Shown: one piece after another, positions 1-10,399 of the stretch | Numbering within the stretch: the first letter of the stretch is position 1 | How the letters are laid out: every line of letters starts with the position of its first letter | Assembly (NCBI GenBank): GCA_003427395.1 | Contig: BFEA01000403.1 | Span: 769,081-819,630 of the forward strand | Direction of reading: 5' to 3' | Origin: Chara braunii | Lineage: Eukaryota > Streptophyta > Charophyceae > Charales > Characeae | DNA: 50,550 nt | The notes under the pieces: generated by a model | Seen by the model: only the letters and a program-made list of their open reading frames with translations | Told to the model about the DNA's origin: nothing | Database searches by the model: none | Position numbers and translations under genes: made by a program

Positions 1-557
1 CTCGTTGGGAATAAGTTGATAATGTTGATCAGTAGTTGAACACAGTAGAAGACCCAGTTTCAACAGTTGGTCACAACCCTTCTGGCGTTAATAAGTTAGA
101 CATAAAAAAAAAAAAAAATGTTGAATTTCGACGATAATTTTTTTGTTGTAGCCTGCGTTGGGTAAAAGCTATGTTCATGTGGGTCAAGAACCATGTTGGA
201 TACGTGTTGGTTCATGTTGGAGGCCTGTACGAAACCATGTTGGAGTCGTTGAAAAAAAGTAGGAGACATGTTGGAAACCATGTTGGACTCGTTGGGAATA
301 AGTTGATAATGTTGATCAGTAGTTGAACACAGTAGAAGACCCAGTTTCAACAGTTGGTCACAACCCTTCTGGCGTTAATAAGNCTCGTTGGGAATAAGTT
401 GATAATGTTGATCAGTAGTTGAACACAGTAGAAGACCCAGTTTCAACAGTTGGTCACAACCCTTCTGGCGTTAATAAGCTAGACATCAAAAAAAAAAAAT
501 TATTGAATTTCGACGACAATTTTTCTGTTGTAGCCTGCGTTGGGTAAAAGCTATGAT
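1..557. repeat. 95-bp unit in three identical copies, with an N gap
   Basis: An identical 95-bp unit starting CTCGTTGGGAATAAG is present at 1-95, 288-382 and 384-478. A longer flank (A-tract, then text ending GGGTAAAAGCTATG) follows the first copy to about 170 and the third to about 555, with small differences such as TTAGAC versus CTAGAC and A-tract length. A single N at 383 separates the second and third units. The third unit starts right after the N at the same base at which the window starts. Between 170 and 288 lie short variants of an ATGTTGGA-type motif. No coding sequence is recognised here. Confidence 0.85.
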
Positions 558-559
558 TT

Positions 560-2250
560 TTAACCAAATTTTTCCCTGGCCCCTGAAGCTCCCCCTAAGT
601 TAGACCCCATGATATGGATTGAGGACAGATACTGGAAAATCCCCCTACTGTGCAGGGATGGTGGAGTCGCGGAGGAATTTTTGGTGCGCCTCCTCAACAT
701 AGAGAAAGTTGTTAATCCTATATAGCCCCCCCCCTGATCGGTGGGAGGAGATTACCAGGCAACCGTTGTTCGGAAACAGATGGATCACAAACATCCACGG
801 CCAGGTTAAGTGCAACTCAAACTCACCATGGAAAGGGAAGGTCAAGCATGGGGTATTAAGGGTGGGGGATCTATGGGACGCATAGGCAGGGGAGTGGAAA
901 CGAGCAGAGAGGATGAGGCAATCGCAGAGGTACTACCATCATACAGAATAAGTTTTGGAATAACTGATTGAAAGTTTTCCGTTGGCGTGGTACCCTATTT
1001 TAAAAAAGGATCCCGTATTGAAGGAAGGAGATTTGGTGAGACTCCCTAGGGACCTGGGTTCGGTCGGGATGGTGCACACATGGTGGGTGGCAATGACGTG
1101 CTGATTGAGAAATATATGTTGGGGATGGAGGATGTCCTGACAGGGAGCAGGCAACCTTTCTCCTGGACCCCCAAAATAGAGGTATTTCGTATCAGAGTCA
1201 TGCAGATTAGGAGGGAATGGAGAGCCTTCAGACCAATGACACCAATAGCAGACCTGCCCATTGACCCTGGGGAATGGTTGTGGAACAGGGGGGGGAGAGG
1301 GGGGGGCAGGAGGGTAAGGAATGCACAACGACCCTTAAATATTGCAGATATGAAGGTCAAAACGGCTTATCGTATGTTGAGACCCAAAAGGGAGCTGCGG
1401 GACACAATTTGTGACAGGTGGCAATATCATCTCAATAGTAATCGAAGCAACCTGCGCCCCGTCAAATGGTTTTGTGAATCCAAACTACGGCCGACCAAAA
1501 TCTCGTCACTACAGTGGTAGGTGCCCACCGGTGCCTTCCGACCAATGACTGGTTGATTGATCACATTGGGTTATAACAACATGGAAGGGCGCTGCCTTGG
1601 TGCACAAGATGCCTGCAGAGCTACCCCCCGCGAAAGAGAATCGAGACAATCAAGCACCTCTTCGTACAGTGTCCTTGATCAGTATTACTGTGGCGTTGGT
1701 GGGACAAGATATGGCGGTGGATAGTCCCCAACACTGGCTGGCCATGGGATTGGAGAGCATTACCAACGGGCCACTGACCACAATATCCGGATGACCCACT
1801 GACTGGAAACCTCTTTCGAGTAGGCAAACAAGCGGTTCTTTGGGTGATATGGTGGAGAAGGTGCACCTTGGAAATTGAAGGTGCACGGGTGGAGGAAGGG
1901 GAGGTAACCGAGGTGGTCAGACAACCAGTACAAGTAGAAATCACAAACCAGTGGCAGGTAGCCAGACAGCGAATGGGTTTCGTCCATATCAGGAATGACA
2001 TTGTGAGAATAATCACTTGGTTCTGCGAAAACTGGTTGGGAGGAAGGAGGGGGGGATGGATGGGAAGGGTAGTATGATCAAGAGATAACCCCCTTGAGGA
2101 GGGAGGGGTGGCATGGGGAGGGATACCCAGGGACTACAAGCTTATCTTTCGGAATTGGACTGCAATAGACCCATGCATCCCCCTAAGACCAGCGACAGAT
2201 TTCCCAGGCCCCTTCCCCCCCCCGGACCCCTTCCCCCCCCACCCATAATC
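560..2250 (+). pseudogene. LINE ORF2 C-terminal remnant with zf-RVT-type zinc finger
   Basis: This is the remnant of the region downstream of reverse transcriptase in a plant L1-like ORF2. The longest surviving open piece is 1,080-1,520, ending in SSLQW followed by TAG. Reading on across stops and frameshifts gives CTRC, then 14 residues, then HLFVQC: a C-X2-C-X14-H-X4-C zinc-knuckle arrangement as in the zf-RVT family. It continues into VLLWRWWDKIW and GKQAVLWVIWWRRC, matching VLLWRRWDYVW and GRKAVLWALWHKRC in the copy at 48.4-49.0 kb. The last shared block is near 2,120-2,215 (IFRNW then GPFPPP). At least four stops and several frame changes are present, so no protein is expected. Confidence 0.78.
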
Positions 2251-2342
2251 ACTTGTGGAAGTACACCACGAGGATGACTAAGCCTAGGCTTTAGCAAATA
2301 GTTTATTTTCCTTCCAGGGATTCTCATAAGTCATATAGAGTA

Positions 2343-2829
2343 TGAGACACTGAGCCCGTTCTTGAGCCGTTGCTTGTGTTCTCTTTCCATTCTCATAGAT
2401 TCTCAGAGATATGTCCCTTAAGCAATGTGCTTTGCATAGAGTATGGGACGTTGAGCCCGGTTCTCGGCCTTGTTTGTGTTTCTTCTTAATTTAGGGGTAG
2501 AGGTAGGAAGGCAGGGGCCTGAAGGGATGCACTGGTGCCCCCTAGTGTCCCTGGCGGGCCCCTAGCAGTGGAATAGAGCATGAACAAAGGAAGTTGAACC
2601 CGGTTTCCAGTAGCAGTGAGCCATTGTTTTCATAAGGGACGTCGGACCCGGTTCCCAGCATGTGGAAAAAAAGGTGTATTCAAGGGACATTGGACCCGGT
2701 TTCCAGCAGGTGATGCTCCCCACCAATAGATGGAGCAGCCCACCAGGCAAAGCCTCAATTCCGGTGGTTCTCTTACCACCACTGGGATAGAGGCCATGCA
2801 CAAGGGTTTTCAAAAAAAAAAAAAAAAAA
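2343..2829 (+). repeat. LINE 3' UTR: five tandem head modules, hairpin and poly(A)
   Basis: Head modules resembling GCTGGACCCGGTTTCCAGC lie at 2,343, 2,444, 2,589, 2,636 and 2,684. The last continues into the conserved GCTCCCCACCAATAGATGGAGC block (2,714-2,736). A hairpin follows: arm CCGGTGGT at 2,761-2,768 pairs with ACCACTGG at 2,778-2,785, eight pairs including one G-U, around the loop TCTCTTACC. The A-tract 2,812-2,829 ends it. Its position directly after the LINE coding remnant, same strand, marks it as that element's 3' UTR. Confidence 0.75.
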
Positions 2830-4450
2830 GATTGGGCTAACTAAGCGAAAATCCCGCTGAGATTATGAGAATGCTTGCTTGTCACCCCCTTTGATGAATG
2901 ATGATTGTTGTCGTGATTCGATCGAAATCACACTTTTCTTTTTGATTGGTTCTCCGAATGGATGAAAGGCAATAAAGCACGTAGCATTGCGACTTTTTAC
3001 TTTTGTGATTGAACAACTGATTGGATAGACTCACATACTCATAGTTTGTTTGTGTGATGTGGACTGATTGTCCCAACCCGGCTGGGTGCCGACTCCCCAC
3101 ATCCCCATCGCGACCATTCCCGTATAACGAGGAAAGGACACGTGTATGTGAGTGGGACGTACGGGAAGTCGTTGCCAAGATCGGCGGGCGTTACTTTTTT
3201 CCACCCGAGACGAGATGTTCGGGGTTCGTGGGCGCTGGTTTTCTTATTGTCGATACCCACTTTGCCCCGTGCTCTTTATGATTGCCTTTTAAAGAATTGA
3301 TTGTCATCCCATGGACGACAGTAGCACCCCACTGGCCCAAAACTTTGGGCAGTGACTGTCGCCGCACCGAGTGTTATCTGGAGAAGGGGTTCCACTACTG
3401 GACACGTGGTGAGGACGAACACAGGGAAAGAGTGACCAGGCTGAGATCATCCATGTCGGATTCCGAACTCTATAGCGAACAGCGTCGGGACTTAATTCGG
3501 AAGCGAGATCCCACGTGTGTACCCCACCCTTCCGTTCGAAAAGACGACGAGTAGCTCGCATGGAAGTGCAAAGACACTTTTTGGATTAAGTGAACATTGA
3601 AAGTAGCGCGCGCCATTTGTTTCCCGCACGACCATGGTCCTTCCTCACTAAAAGTAAAATCACACGAGGTCTTCAGTTCCGTCTGTGGCCCCACACTCGA
3701 TATTCCCAAAAATCCTTGGCACACCCCATTTTTTTGTCCTTCAGGGCCTATTCCGCACAAATTATCACTCCGACCGAAGGACAGGACAGGTTGAACGTCA
3801 CAATCGGGGTCCCTTCCACATCAACAGCCCTTTGGATCTGCCCCCCATCCCCCTTCCCTGCCTAGACCTGTCTTCAATAATCTTTGCGCATCCGTCATCC
3901 CCATCTGCTCTTTTCCCCCGTCATCCCCCATAAGGCCAGCGGAAACTGACTGATGGCAACGGTACAACAGGCACACATCAATGCAGCAGACCACCAGGTG
4001 CAACTTTCCATCTGGGATAGGGGGCAGGCCGAACAGGGCCAGGAAATATAGGGTGATGCTGCATAGTATAGTTAATAGTTACTATTCACACTGTCAATCC
4101 CTTCGGCTAAAACGGCAAACAAAGCAGTCTAGGAAGGGAGAGAGTGCAGAGGAGCAGCCTGTGGGCCCATATGGTGTGGTGGAGACTGTAAAACCACCAA
4201 TACTTGGCCCAGTCATTTTTCCCGATGCAGCTGTTAAGGTGCCGCAAGTTTCACGCCTTGGCCTACCACACCAAAATGGCTGTCGGCACCAGCCAAAAGA
4301 AGGCCCACAGCTGCTCATTTTTTCCCCCCGCACAGGGCGTTTCCATGCTAGGCAAGGGAAGGGTCAAAAGTTCTGGCGGTTTAGTCCCCTCTGCCCTCTG
4401 CTGAAGAGGGCAATCAATGCAGTCCGGGAATGGGCAGGGGATGTGAAAAA
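2830..4450. other. No recognisable gene
   Basis: Several short open frames occur on both strands, the longest about 90 codons. None shows a known domain, repeat or splice context that I can recognise. The stretch is mixed in composition and probably old intergenic DNA. Confidence 0.5.
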
Positions 4451-4613
4451 AGGGACACTGGGCCTGGTTCCCAGCACTTGCTGCTCCCCGCGGAAAAGAT
4501 CAGAGCCATCAAACCAGGGGCCCCTCCACCTGACCATATCCCTGTCTGAGGAAAGACAGCCTCGGTGTTCATGTTTGAATGAAGGAAAAAAAGCAAAACA
4601 AAAAAAAGAATGA
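3981..4613 (+). other. Open frame of 210 codons, unrecognised
   Basis: A continuous frame of 210 codons begins at an ATG and ends at a TGA within an A-rich stretch. The predicted protein is basic, with no motif, signal peptide or membrane segment that I can identify. The last third overlaps a LINE 3' head module at 4,452-4,489, and the C-terminal Lys-rich run is simply the A-rich tail. That argues against a real gene. It may be retroelement-derived or chance. Confidence 0.2.
4452..4609 (+). repeat. Degenerate LINE 3' end (head module plus A-rich tail)
   Basis: GGGACACTGGGCCTGGTTCCC is the head module and is followed by a CTGCTCCCC block. An A-rich tail lies at 4,585-4,609. The conserved loop and hairpin seen in other copies are not evident. 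No LINE coding sequence is recognised upstream. Confidence 0.5.
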
Positions 4614-5510
4614 CCTACCCCAGCTGGGGTGTATCCCCAGCAGACTGACTGGTTTGGACTGGTACCCACAGAGGTACGGTCACAACCTGGTCCCACAGGC
4701 CGAACAGACACAAAGCCAAAATAGGTCTTGCCGAGAGTACCCCTGAACCTGCTCAGTATGCCCAGCTACCTATGATAGTTGCAAAACCGTGCAGTCCAGC
4801 CCCATTTATGCACTTTTCCCCGCCACTCCCCTCACTACAGTACCGTAAAGAAAGTGCGCTAGGAGTACTGATGTGAGGATGGGATGGGAAGGTGGTCTCA
4901 TATTCCAGGACACCCACGGCCTACCACTCCAGGTGATCACCGTGCAGTCAGTGACCGGCCTCTACAACACCATGGACTTCCGAAAAAAAAAAAAAAAAAA
5001 GGAATGCAAAGGCATGCCCTCTTTTAGTTCACGGAGTATCTCGGGTCTGTGAGCTCGCACTTGGGAATGTCGTTCTCTGTTGTTTTTTGGAACTAGGGCA
5101 TATTATCGGGTTTCCTTCACTTGTGTGTTTCAGCACACCGCACCCCTTACAAGATCCGTCAAGGCCTACCACTCCCTCTGGGATGAATGGAACACTGCCC
5201 AGTCTACAAGTGACTTTTTTTTTTTTCTTTTTTCTTTTTTTTTTCCGGAGACTCGGGCAGCCTTATTGTTTTTTGGTTGGAGAAAATGTCATCTGGTGGC
5301 TCGAGCGGGTGGGGATGCAAGCCTCCACCCATTGGAAGGTCACTTTTGGAGATAGCTGCAGTCTATACGTAGGGAGCACTTCCTGAACCCTGTATAGCGA
5401 CAACTAAAAGAGTACAGTCCAACACACTCGCTCCGCGTTGATCACCCCATCGCTTAGAAGGGGACTGACTGTCCGCTTGGGGGGTCTGAAGAAGAGAACT
5501 GTGAGTGACT
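4610..5510. other. No gene; A-tract and T/C tract
   Basis: An A-tract of about 18 occupies 4,983-5,000. A T-rich tract with scattered C lies at 5,215-5,244. Nothing else is recognised. Confidence 0.5.
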
Positions 5511-5880
5511 CGTGGGCTTCTTCAGCCCAAAGGGATCTCTATGGGATTGGGGCCTAAGCGTGCCATTTTCCTTCTGTCTTTTCTCTTTTTATACAAGGGT
5601 CAATGAGTGCGCTTCTTAGTGGGACAGAATGCTTGATTTTTGTTCTGATGCAGCCCGTAGGATTTTATGGGATCCGGGCCTAAGTGTGCTTCAGCCCTAA
5701 GTGGGAGAGAGCTACAGCATGCCCACTGAGTGTGCTTCAGCCCTAAGTGGGAGAGAAGTACAGCATGCGCATATCTGTGCGATTTTCCTTCTTCCTTCTC
5801 TCACCTTTTATTCAAGGCTCACTCAGTGTGCTTCAGCCCTAAGTGGGAGAGAACTACAGCCTGCTCATATCTGTGTGACC
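5510..5880. repeat. Degenerate tandem repeat with GTGCTTCAGCCCTAAGTGGG core
   Basis: Three close copies of a unit starting AGTGTGCTTCAGCCC begin at 5,682, 5,729 and 5,825. More divergent versions lie upstream between 5,515 and 5,680 (GGGCTTCTTCAGCCC, CCTAAGCGTGCC). The first interval is 47 bp. The second is 96 bp because of a pyrimidine-rich insertion that also has a diverged copy upstream near 5,565. Confidence 0.7.
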
Positions 5881-6272
5881 AGCACCTCCTTTGCTGAATG
5901 TTGATGCTCAACTGGCTTTTTTCTTTTGGCTGCAACTTTGCTCCACCTCCTAACTCCCCTTATTTCAAAAAGACAACTTGTGCCCCCCTCTACACCCTAC
6001 ACCTCCCTTTGTTTCAAAAAGAAAACAAAATTGATGCTTTTTGCAGTTCAATGACGCGTGGAGGCTAGTCGACCTTGCATGAGTGGCATGAATTGGCTGC
6101 TCAAACAACCAAGCTCAATCGTCGTGGCAGCAAAGGGGTCAGTAGAATGGGCAATAATAACAATAACATTGAAGCTTCTTGTCAGGGTACACGTCACGGA
6201 ACTATGCCTAGCATGGAATAGCTTGGTTTGTGATGTTTTCTGGCTGTGGGAGCTAGGACTAAATCGACACCA

Positions 6273-6861
6273 CCACGTGGGCACGCCCTGTAATTTTGTG
6301 TTTATTTGCCAGGGCGTAGGGCTACTTTGGTGAAGTGAAAAGGATAAAGGCAATAGATGACCCCGAGTACCACGTGCTGGGGCCTCCCGGAACGCAAACC
6401 CTGAGCAATTCCCGGAACACGTGTGGATGCCCCCGAGATCCAAGTCTGACCAAAAAAAAAGACAGAAGCGGCCTGTGCATACACTGACTCAAATTTTTAA
6501 TTTTCCATTTGGTCCTTCTCTACGGGCCGATATTATGATTCCGGCCAACTGAATGTACAATTTTTTAAGGGAACCACGTGGTATTCGTTCCGAAGGTGAG
6601 CTCATGCTTTTTGGACAAACCGGGCAATATGTTCTCAAACAACCACGTGGTCTTTACTCGAAGGCTGATATTATTCCTTCTTGCCAAACCGGCCTTTTCT
6701 TGCACCCCGAGAACCACGTGGTCTTTCTTCCGGGCCTCTGCCTTCTACCGGACTGGCCATTTTCTGGAGGTGAAAAGACAGGCCCGTCTACTTTTTGTTT
6801 TCTGCCCCCGAATTTAGAAGAGCCAAACTGGCCTTTTCTTACCCCCCGAGAACCACGTGGT
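6273..6861. promoter_or_regulatory. Cluster of seven CACGTG (G-box) sites
   Basis: CACGTG occurs at 6,274, 6,371, 6,418, 6,575, 6,644, 6,715 and 6,854. The last four lie inside the perfect 10-bp palindrome ACCACGTGGT, spaced 69, 71 and 139 bp apart, i.e. one or two multiples of about 70. CACGTG is the core bound by plant bHLH and bZIP factors. No gene starts nearby; the next gene on the + strand begins coding at 10,208. The array may be only a repeat that carries the motif. Confidence 0.4.
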
Positions 6862-6962
6862 CTTTTCTCCGGGCCTCTGCTTTCTGCCCGACTGGCCATT
6901 TTCTGTAGGTGAAAAGACAGGCCCGTCCACTTTTTGTTTTATGCCGCCGAATTTAGAAGATT
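6560..6962. repeat. Tandem repeat, 139-bp unit with ~70-bp substructure
   Basis: The block from the G-box through GGGCCTCTGC, GACTGGCCATTTTCTG and GTGAAAAGACAGGCCCGTC to GAATTTAGAAGA is present at about 6,687-6,825 and again at 6,826-6,962. GACTGGCCAT begins at 6,751 and 6,890, a period of 139. Two more diverged half units with the same palindrome precede it at 6,573 and 6,642. Confidence 0.8.
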
Positions 6963-7423
6963 CGACTAGTTCGTTAGCTAACGGTCAGGAGACCGAATCT
7001 GCCAAGAACAGCTGTCTGCTCAGTGATACGTGCCTTGGTGTCCTGCTTTCTGCCCTTAGATAGAGGGCCTCAACAAATTCACTTTGTGGTCCTACTCATG
7101 GTTCCAATCAACAACATGCTCACATGAAGCTAATCAACCGATTTTTATCGTTCTTTTCCCCAAGCTGCTATTCCCCCCAACATGTCTTTTTCCCCTTTTT
7201 TTTTTCTTTTCTTTTTTTTCTTTTTCTTTTTCTTTTAGTTTTCCCTTGACCCGAAGAAAAATAGGCTTATGGCATGGACCCAAAGCTTTCTCTTTTCCAG
7301 GATACCCTTCCACTCGCTTTCCAAAACCACGGAGGGCATACTACCTTCTTCCCCGGCTGAAGTGAATGTGGATGTGATAGTGGTCAGACACATTCTCTAA
7401 GGCTCATCTGTGTGTGCATCCAG
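6963..7423. other. No gene; T/C tract
   Basis: A pyrimidine tract of mostly T with scattered C lies at 7,190-7,236. The short open frames here are pyrimidine-tract translations. Confidence 0.5.
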
Positions 7424-7610
7424 AATTGCCCTGGGTGATTCAGAGTCATTCAGCATTATTATTATTAGTTGAATGGCACCAGTTCAGTACTGAGGCCCCT
7501 GAGCTGACCTTTAGAATGAACACTGAAGTGGCCTGCCCCAGGTAATTCAGAGTTATTGAGAGCTATCATTATAAGTGGAATGCCACCAGATCAGTACTGA
7601 GGCCCCTACA
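7424..7610. repeat. Diverged two-copy tandem duplication (~113 bp)
   Basis: The block GCCCTGGGTGATTCAGAGT through GTACTGAGGCCCCT (7,429-7,501) recurs as GCCCCAGGTAATTCAGAGT through GTACTGAGGCCCCT (7,535-7,608). The copies differ by many substitutions, so the duplication is old. Confidence 0.75.
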
Positions 7611-8233
7611 AGTGTTCAATTATTACCCTTCTGCATGCCCCCTGCTCCCCCCCTCCCCCCCACCCCCCACCTCCAACACAGCCCCTTCCACGACTGCTCG
7701 TTTGAATGCTTCTCTTTTGGTCTTTCACAGGCACTGGGATCTCGCATTTTTGCAATGCCGAAAAACGCAACCCACGAACTCGAGAAACGTACACGTTGCA
7801 CAGTACACACTGGGAGAGGCGTGCAAGAACAACGTTGCAGTTAGATTGCATACTCACACCGCGATCAGTACTCAATCATCCTGAGTCCCCCGATCTGAAT
7901 TAAATCTTTCAATAAATAAATAATAAAGATCGTTTTTTTTTTTAATTTTAACTTTTTTTATTTTAAATCAAGCATGATGAATCACAGAAGAATGCAGCTT
8001 AGATCTGAAGGGGAAAAAAAAAATCAAGTTTGCAATCCCTTGTCAGTGTCCACAAGGTAGCCAAGAGATCATCACTTGCATCATTCAAACATAATGGCCC
8101 AGCATTGCACCCCAGCTGCACTCTTCATCTCGTATACACTCAAGTAGTCAAGACAAACACCGTTTGAGGCACCAGCTCCATGACCCCTGTATCCCCCTCT
8201 CCCCGTTCTCACATCCCCCCCGAACTCATCTTC
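7611..8233. other. No gene; C-rich and A/T-rich tracts
   Basis: A C-rich tract lies near 7,645-7,670. An A/T-rich stretch with AATAAATAAATAATAAA is at 7,910-7,927 and a T-tract follows. I see no supported exon. Confidence 0.5.
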
Positions 8234-8465
8234 TGGCATCAGGCCACTATTTGATTGAGTAATTTACGTCTGGCATCAGGCCACTATTTGATTGAGTAAT
8301 TTACGTGTGGCATCAGGCCACTATTTGATTGAGTAATTTGAGTAAATGACATCAGGCCACTATTTGATTGAGTAATTTACGTGTGGCATCAGGCCACTAT
8401 TTGATTGAGTAATTGAGTAAATGACATCAGGGCACTATTTGATTGAGTAATTTGAGTAAATGACA
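8234..8465. repeat. Minisatellite, six copies of a 36-40 bp unit
   Basis: Units start with GGCATCAGGCCAC or GACATCAGGCCAC at 8,235, 8,272, 8,309, 8,349, 8,385 and 8,423. Each continues through TATTTGATTGAGTAATTT. Units end in either TACGTNT or GAGTAAAT, giving two length classes of about 37 and 40 bp. Low divergence between units indicates recent expansion. Confidence 0.92.
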
Positions 8466-8469
8466 AGGA

Positions 8470-10207
8470 ATGGCACGGTGAGTTGCAGTAGACGTTGGCG
8501 AGGAATTTAGGCTACTTTTCAATCGACTGCAGACTTCTGCAAAGCGGGAGCAGGAGGGGCAAGGATAGACAATAGAGAGTGGAGAGAGTGGGGAATACGG
8601 CGGTCGGGGGGGAACGTAAGAACGAAGAAGCGAAAAAGCATATATGATCATCAGATCATCAGGTACGTTAGGACTCAAGTCAAAACTGACTTGAGGGTTG
8701 GGGGACGATCACAACGTTATGATGCACACATCATGATGAGGAAAAAGATTGCTTGCGAGGAGTGGTGGCGCGGGAGAGGAAGCCAGCGCGTGTAAAATCC
8801 CGGTTCCCGTAATGCTAATTCCACTGGCTGCGGGAAAAAAGAATTTCTACTGCCGGTATCTTGTAAATGGCTGGGGTGCGCAGAGGTGGCAGATGCCCGC
8901 GTTCAAAAAAATGACAGATTGTCCCTCTGCGACCCTTTTTTTGCAGTCAGTGAGGTTGTGACACAGCGGGGCGAATGGAAAGGGGACATCGATCGGCAGA
9001 GAGAGGGTGAGAAAGGTGTGGGAAGCAGTGGGGAAGGGGCCAGAAGCGAGGCGGCAAAGTGGGTGGCGGTTGGGAGTGATCAGGATTTGGCGCGGGGGTC
9101 TGTCGGGGTCAGGTGGGCGTGGATTCCGAAAGGGGCAGATCGTGCGGGTTGGGTTCGCCGAGTATCAAGCTCCAGGATGCATCCTGTTCGCTGGATGGTC
9201 TGACCGGAGCAACGGCTCCCTACCGCTTGCCTGTCAGTGGCCAAGTAGACGCAAGCAAGGTGAACGGGCGCAGGAGGCAGCCCTCCTCGTTCGTGTTCTC
9301 CATTCCATTCCTGTATTCCTGTACGATCATCACAGTCGTCGCTTTTCGGTCCTGGTCCGCGATTCCTATGTGTGTTCTTGCTGGCCGTCCGACCGCTCGT
9401 GGGCGGCGGGTTGTCCTCCCGTTCCTTTCCTCGCTGCTGCTGCTGCTCCTGACTGATGCGATCGGCGGTAGCTGTAGTGGGGCACGCGCAAGGAGAGACT
9501 GTACGGAAGTCAAGAGTGGCGTGTGCTTAGTGGCGGGGTTAGCCAGCAATCAGGGTTCTTTCGGGTGTGCGACCTTTGTGCAAGCTTGCTCGCCTCAGGC
9601 GGGTGTGGTGATGCGTTCGGTGTTCGAGAGAACTGACGTAGTAATCGTATCCGTCGACCGGTCGTCTGCGAGCGGGGCTGGCTGACTGCATTGGCTCGTT
9701 TCCATGATACCCTAGACCGTGAAGCGGTCGCGTGATTCGTCGCCTGCTGCGTCTTCTTTCTCTCTCTGTGTTCCTTGCTGGCTGATGGCCGTGCTGTCAT
9801 CGGGGACGGCTTGTGGGGAGTGAGTGAGCGTTGGGCACGAGGGAGGGGCAAGCAGGGAGGAGAGAGCATGCGAAAAGTATTACTGCTAAGCAAGGGAAAG
9901 AAATCGATATAGCACGGTGGACAAAGAGGATACCGACGTGGCAAGAGAAGCCCGCTCACTCTCTCATCTCTCTTCGTCTACAGTGAATGAGGTCGACTTC
10001 TCGTAGTGAAAAAAAGAGCTTGACTCACGCGGGGTGTCGCAATTTGTAATTGTATTGCTGCGGGATTGCTCGCCCTGCGTGTCTGCATGCCATCACGCGC
10101 TCCCCGTGTTCGCTTCTGCTTCTAGAACGGAGGAAGCGGGGAGAGAAGACCCTACGCCCCTTCGAGAAGGGGAAGACGTAGCGGCGGCGGAGCTCAAGGA
10201 ACAGACG
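8470..10207 (+). promoter_or_regulatory. Probable 5' flank and leader of the RRM gene
   Basis: The sequence between the minisatellite and the start codon is richer in G+C and CpG than the surroundings. Long open frames occur, for example 9,113-9,685, but their products look compositional and match nothing I know. A good 3' splice-site context, a pyrimidine tract ending TTCTGCTTCTAG at 10,125, lies 82 nt before the ATG. The leader may therefore contain a spliced 5' UTR intron whose donor I cannot place. No TATA box is called. Confidence 0.3.
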
Positions 10208-10399
10208 ATGTCGCACAAACGGCATCGAATCTTCTTGAAAAGCGGGGTAACCGGGGATGTAACAGAGCATGTTCTTGAGAATCACTTCAGGAGGTACGGG
10301 GTGGTGACGGACGTGTACATCCCCAAGGATCCTGTCTCCAAACAGTCGAGAGGTTTTGGTTTCGTGACCTTCACCAAGGAAGAAGCTATCAATGTTGCG
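10208..10399 (+). CDS. RRM gene exon 1 (residues 1-64)
   Basis: It encodes the first three beta strands and both helices of RRM1. It ends in phase 0 after a GCG codon, and the donor reads GCG|GTAAGA. The start ATG was chosen because it lies seven residues before the first RRM strand (RIFLKS). Upstream in-frame sequence is open but Glu/Ala-rich and may be leader. Confidence 0.85.

Larger units (their letters stand above)
556..2829 (+). mobile_element. Decayed LINE, C-terminal ORF2 part plus 3' UTR and poly(A)
   Basis: This is a 5'-truncated non-LTR retrotransposon. The translated + strand aligns by eye, over its whole length, with the better-preserved - strand LINE at 48,388-50,240. Shared landmarks are WIEDRYWKIP (WVENRYWTIP in the other copy), PLFGNRWITN (PIFGNRWLTN), FPLAWYPILKKDPV (IPLAWIVILKKGPV), DRWQYHL (DRWVRHL) and SSLQW (ASLQW). 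The reverse transcriptase catalytic core is missing. After coding similarity ends near 2,245 the element continues through a 3' UTR with repeated GGGACG-TTGGACCCGG modules, a hairpin at 2,761-2,785 and an A-tract at 2,812-2,829. The 5' junction is at about 556, where it interrupts the repeat that precedes it. Many stops and frameshifts show it is dead. Confidence 0.8.

Noticed and set aside
6553-6912. + strand open frame of 119 codons over the G-box repeat
   Set aside because: Two frames are open and both translate the 139-bp repeat. No start or splice context supports a gene.
8234-8465. CRISPR-like appearance of the 37-bp repeat
   Set aside because: The repeats are contiguous without unique spacers and the window is eukaryotic. 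It is a minisatellite.
9113-9685. + strand open frame of 190 codons upstream of the RRM gene
   Set aside because: The GC-rich flank keeps several frames open at once. The product is unrecognised and does not join to the RRM frame.
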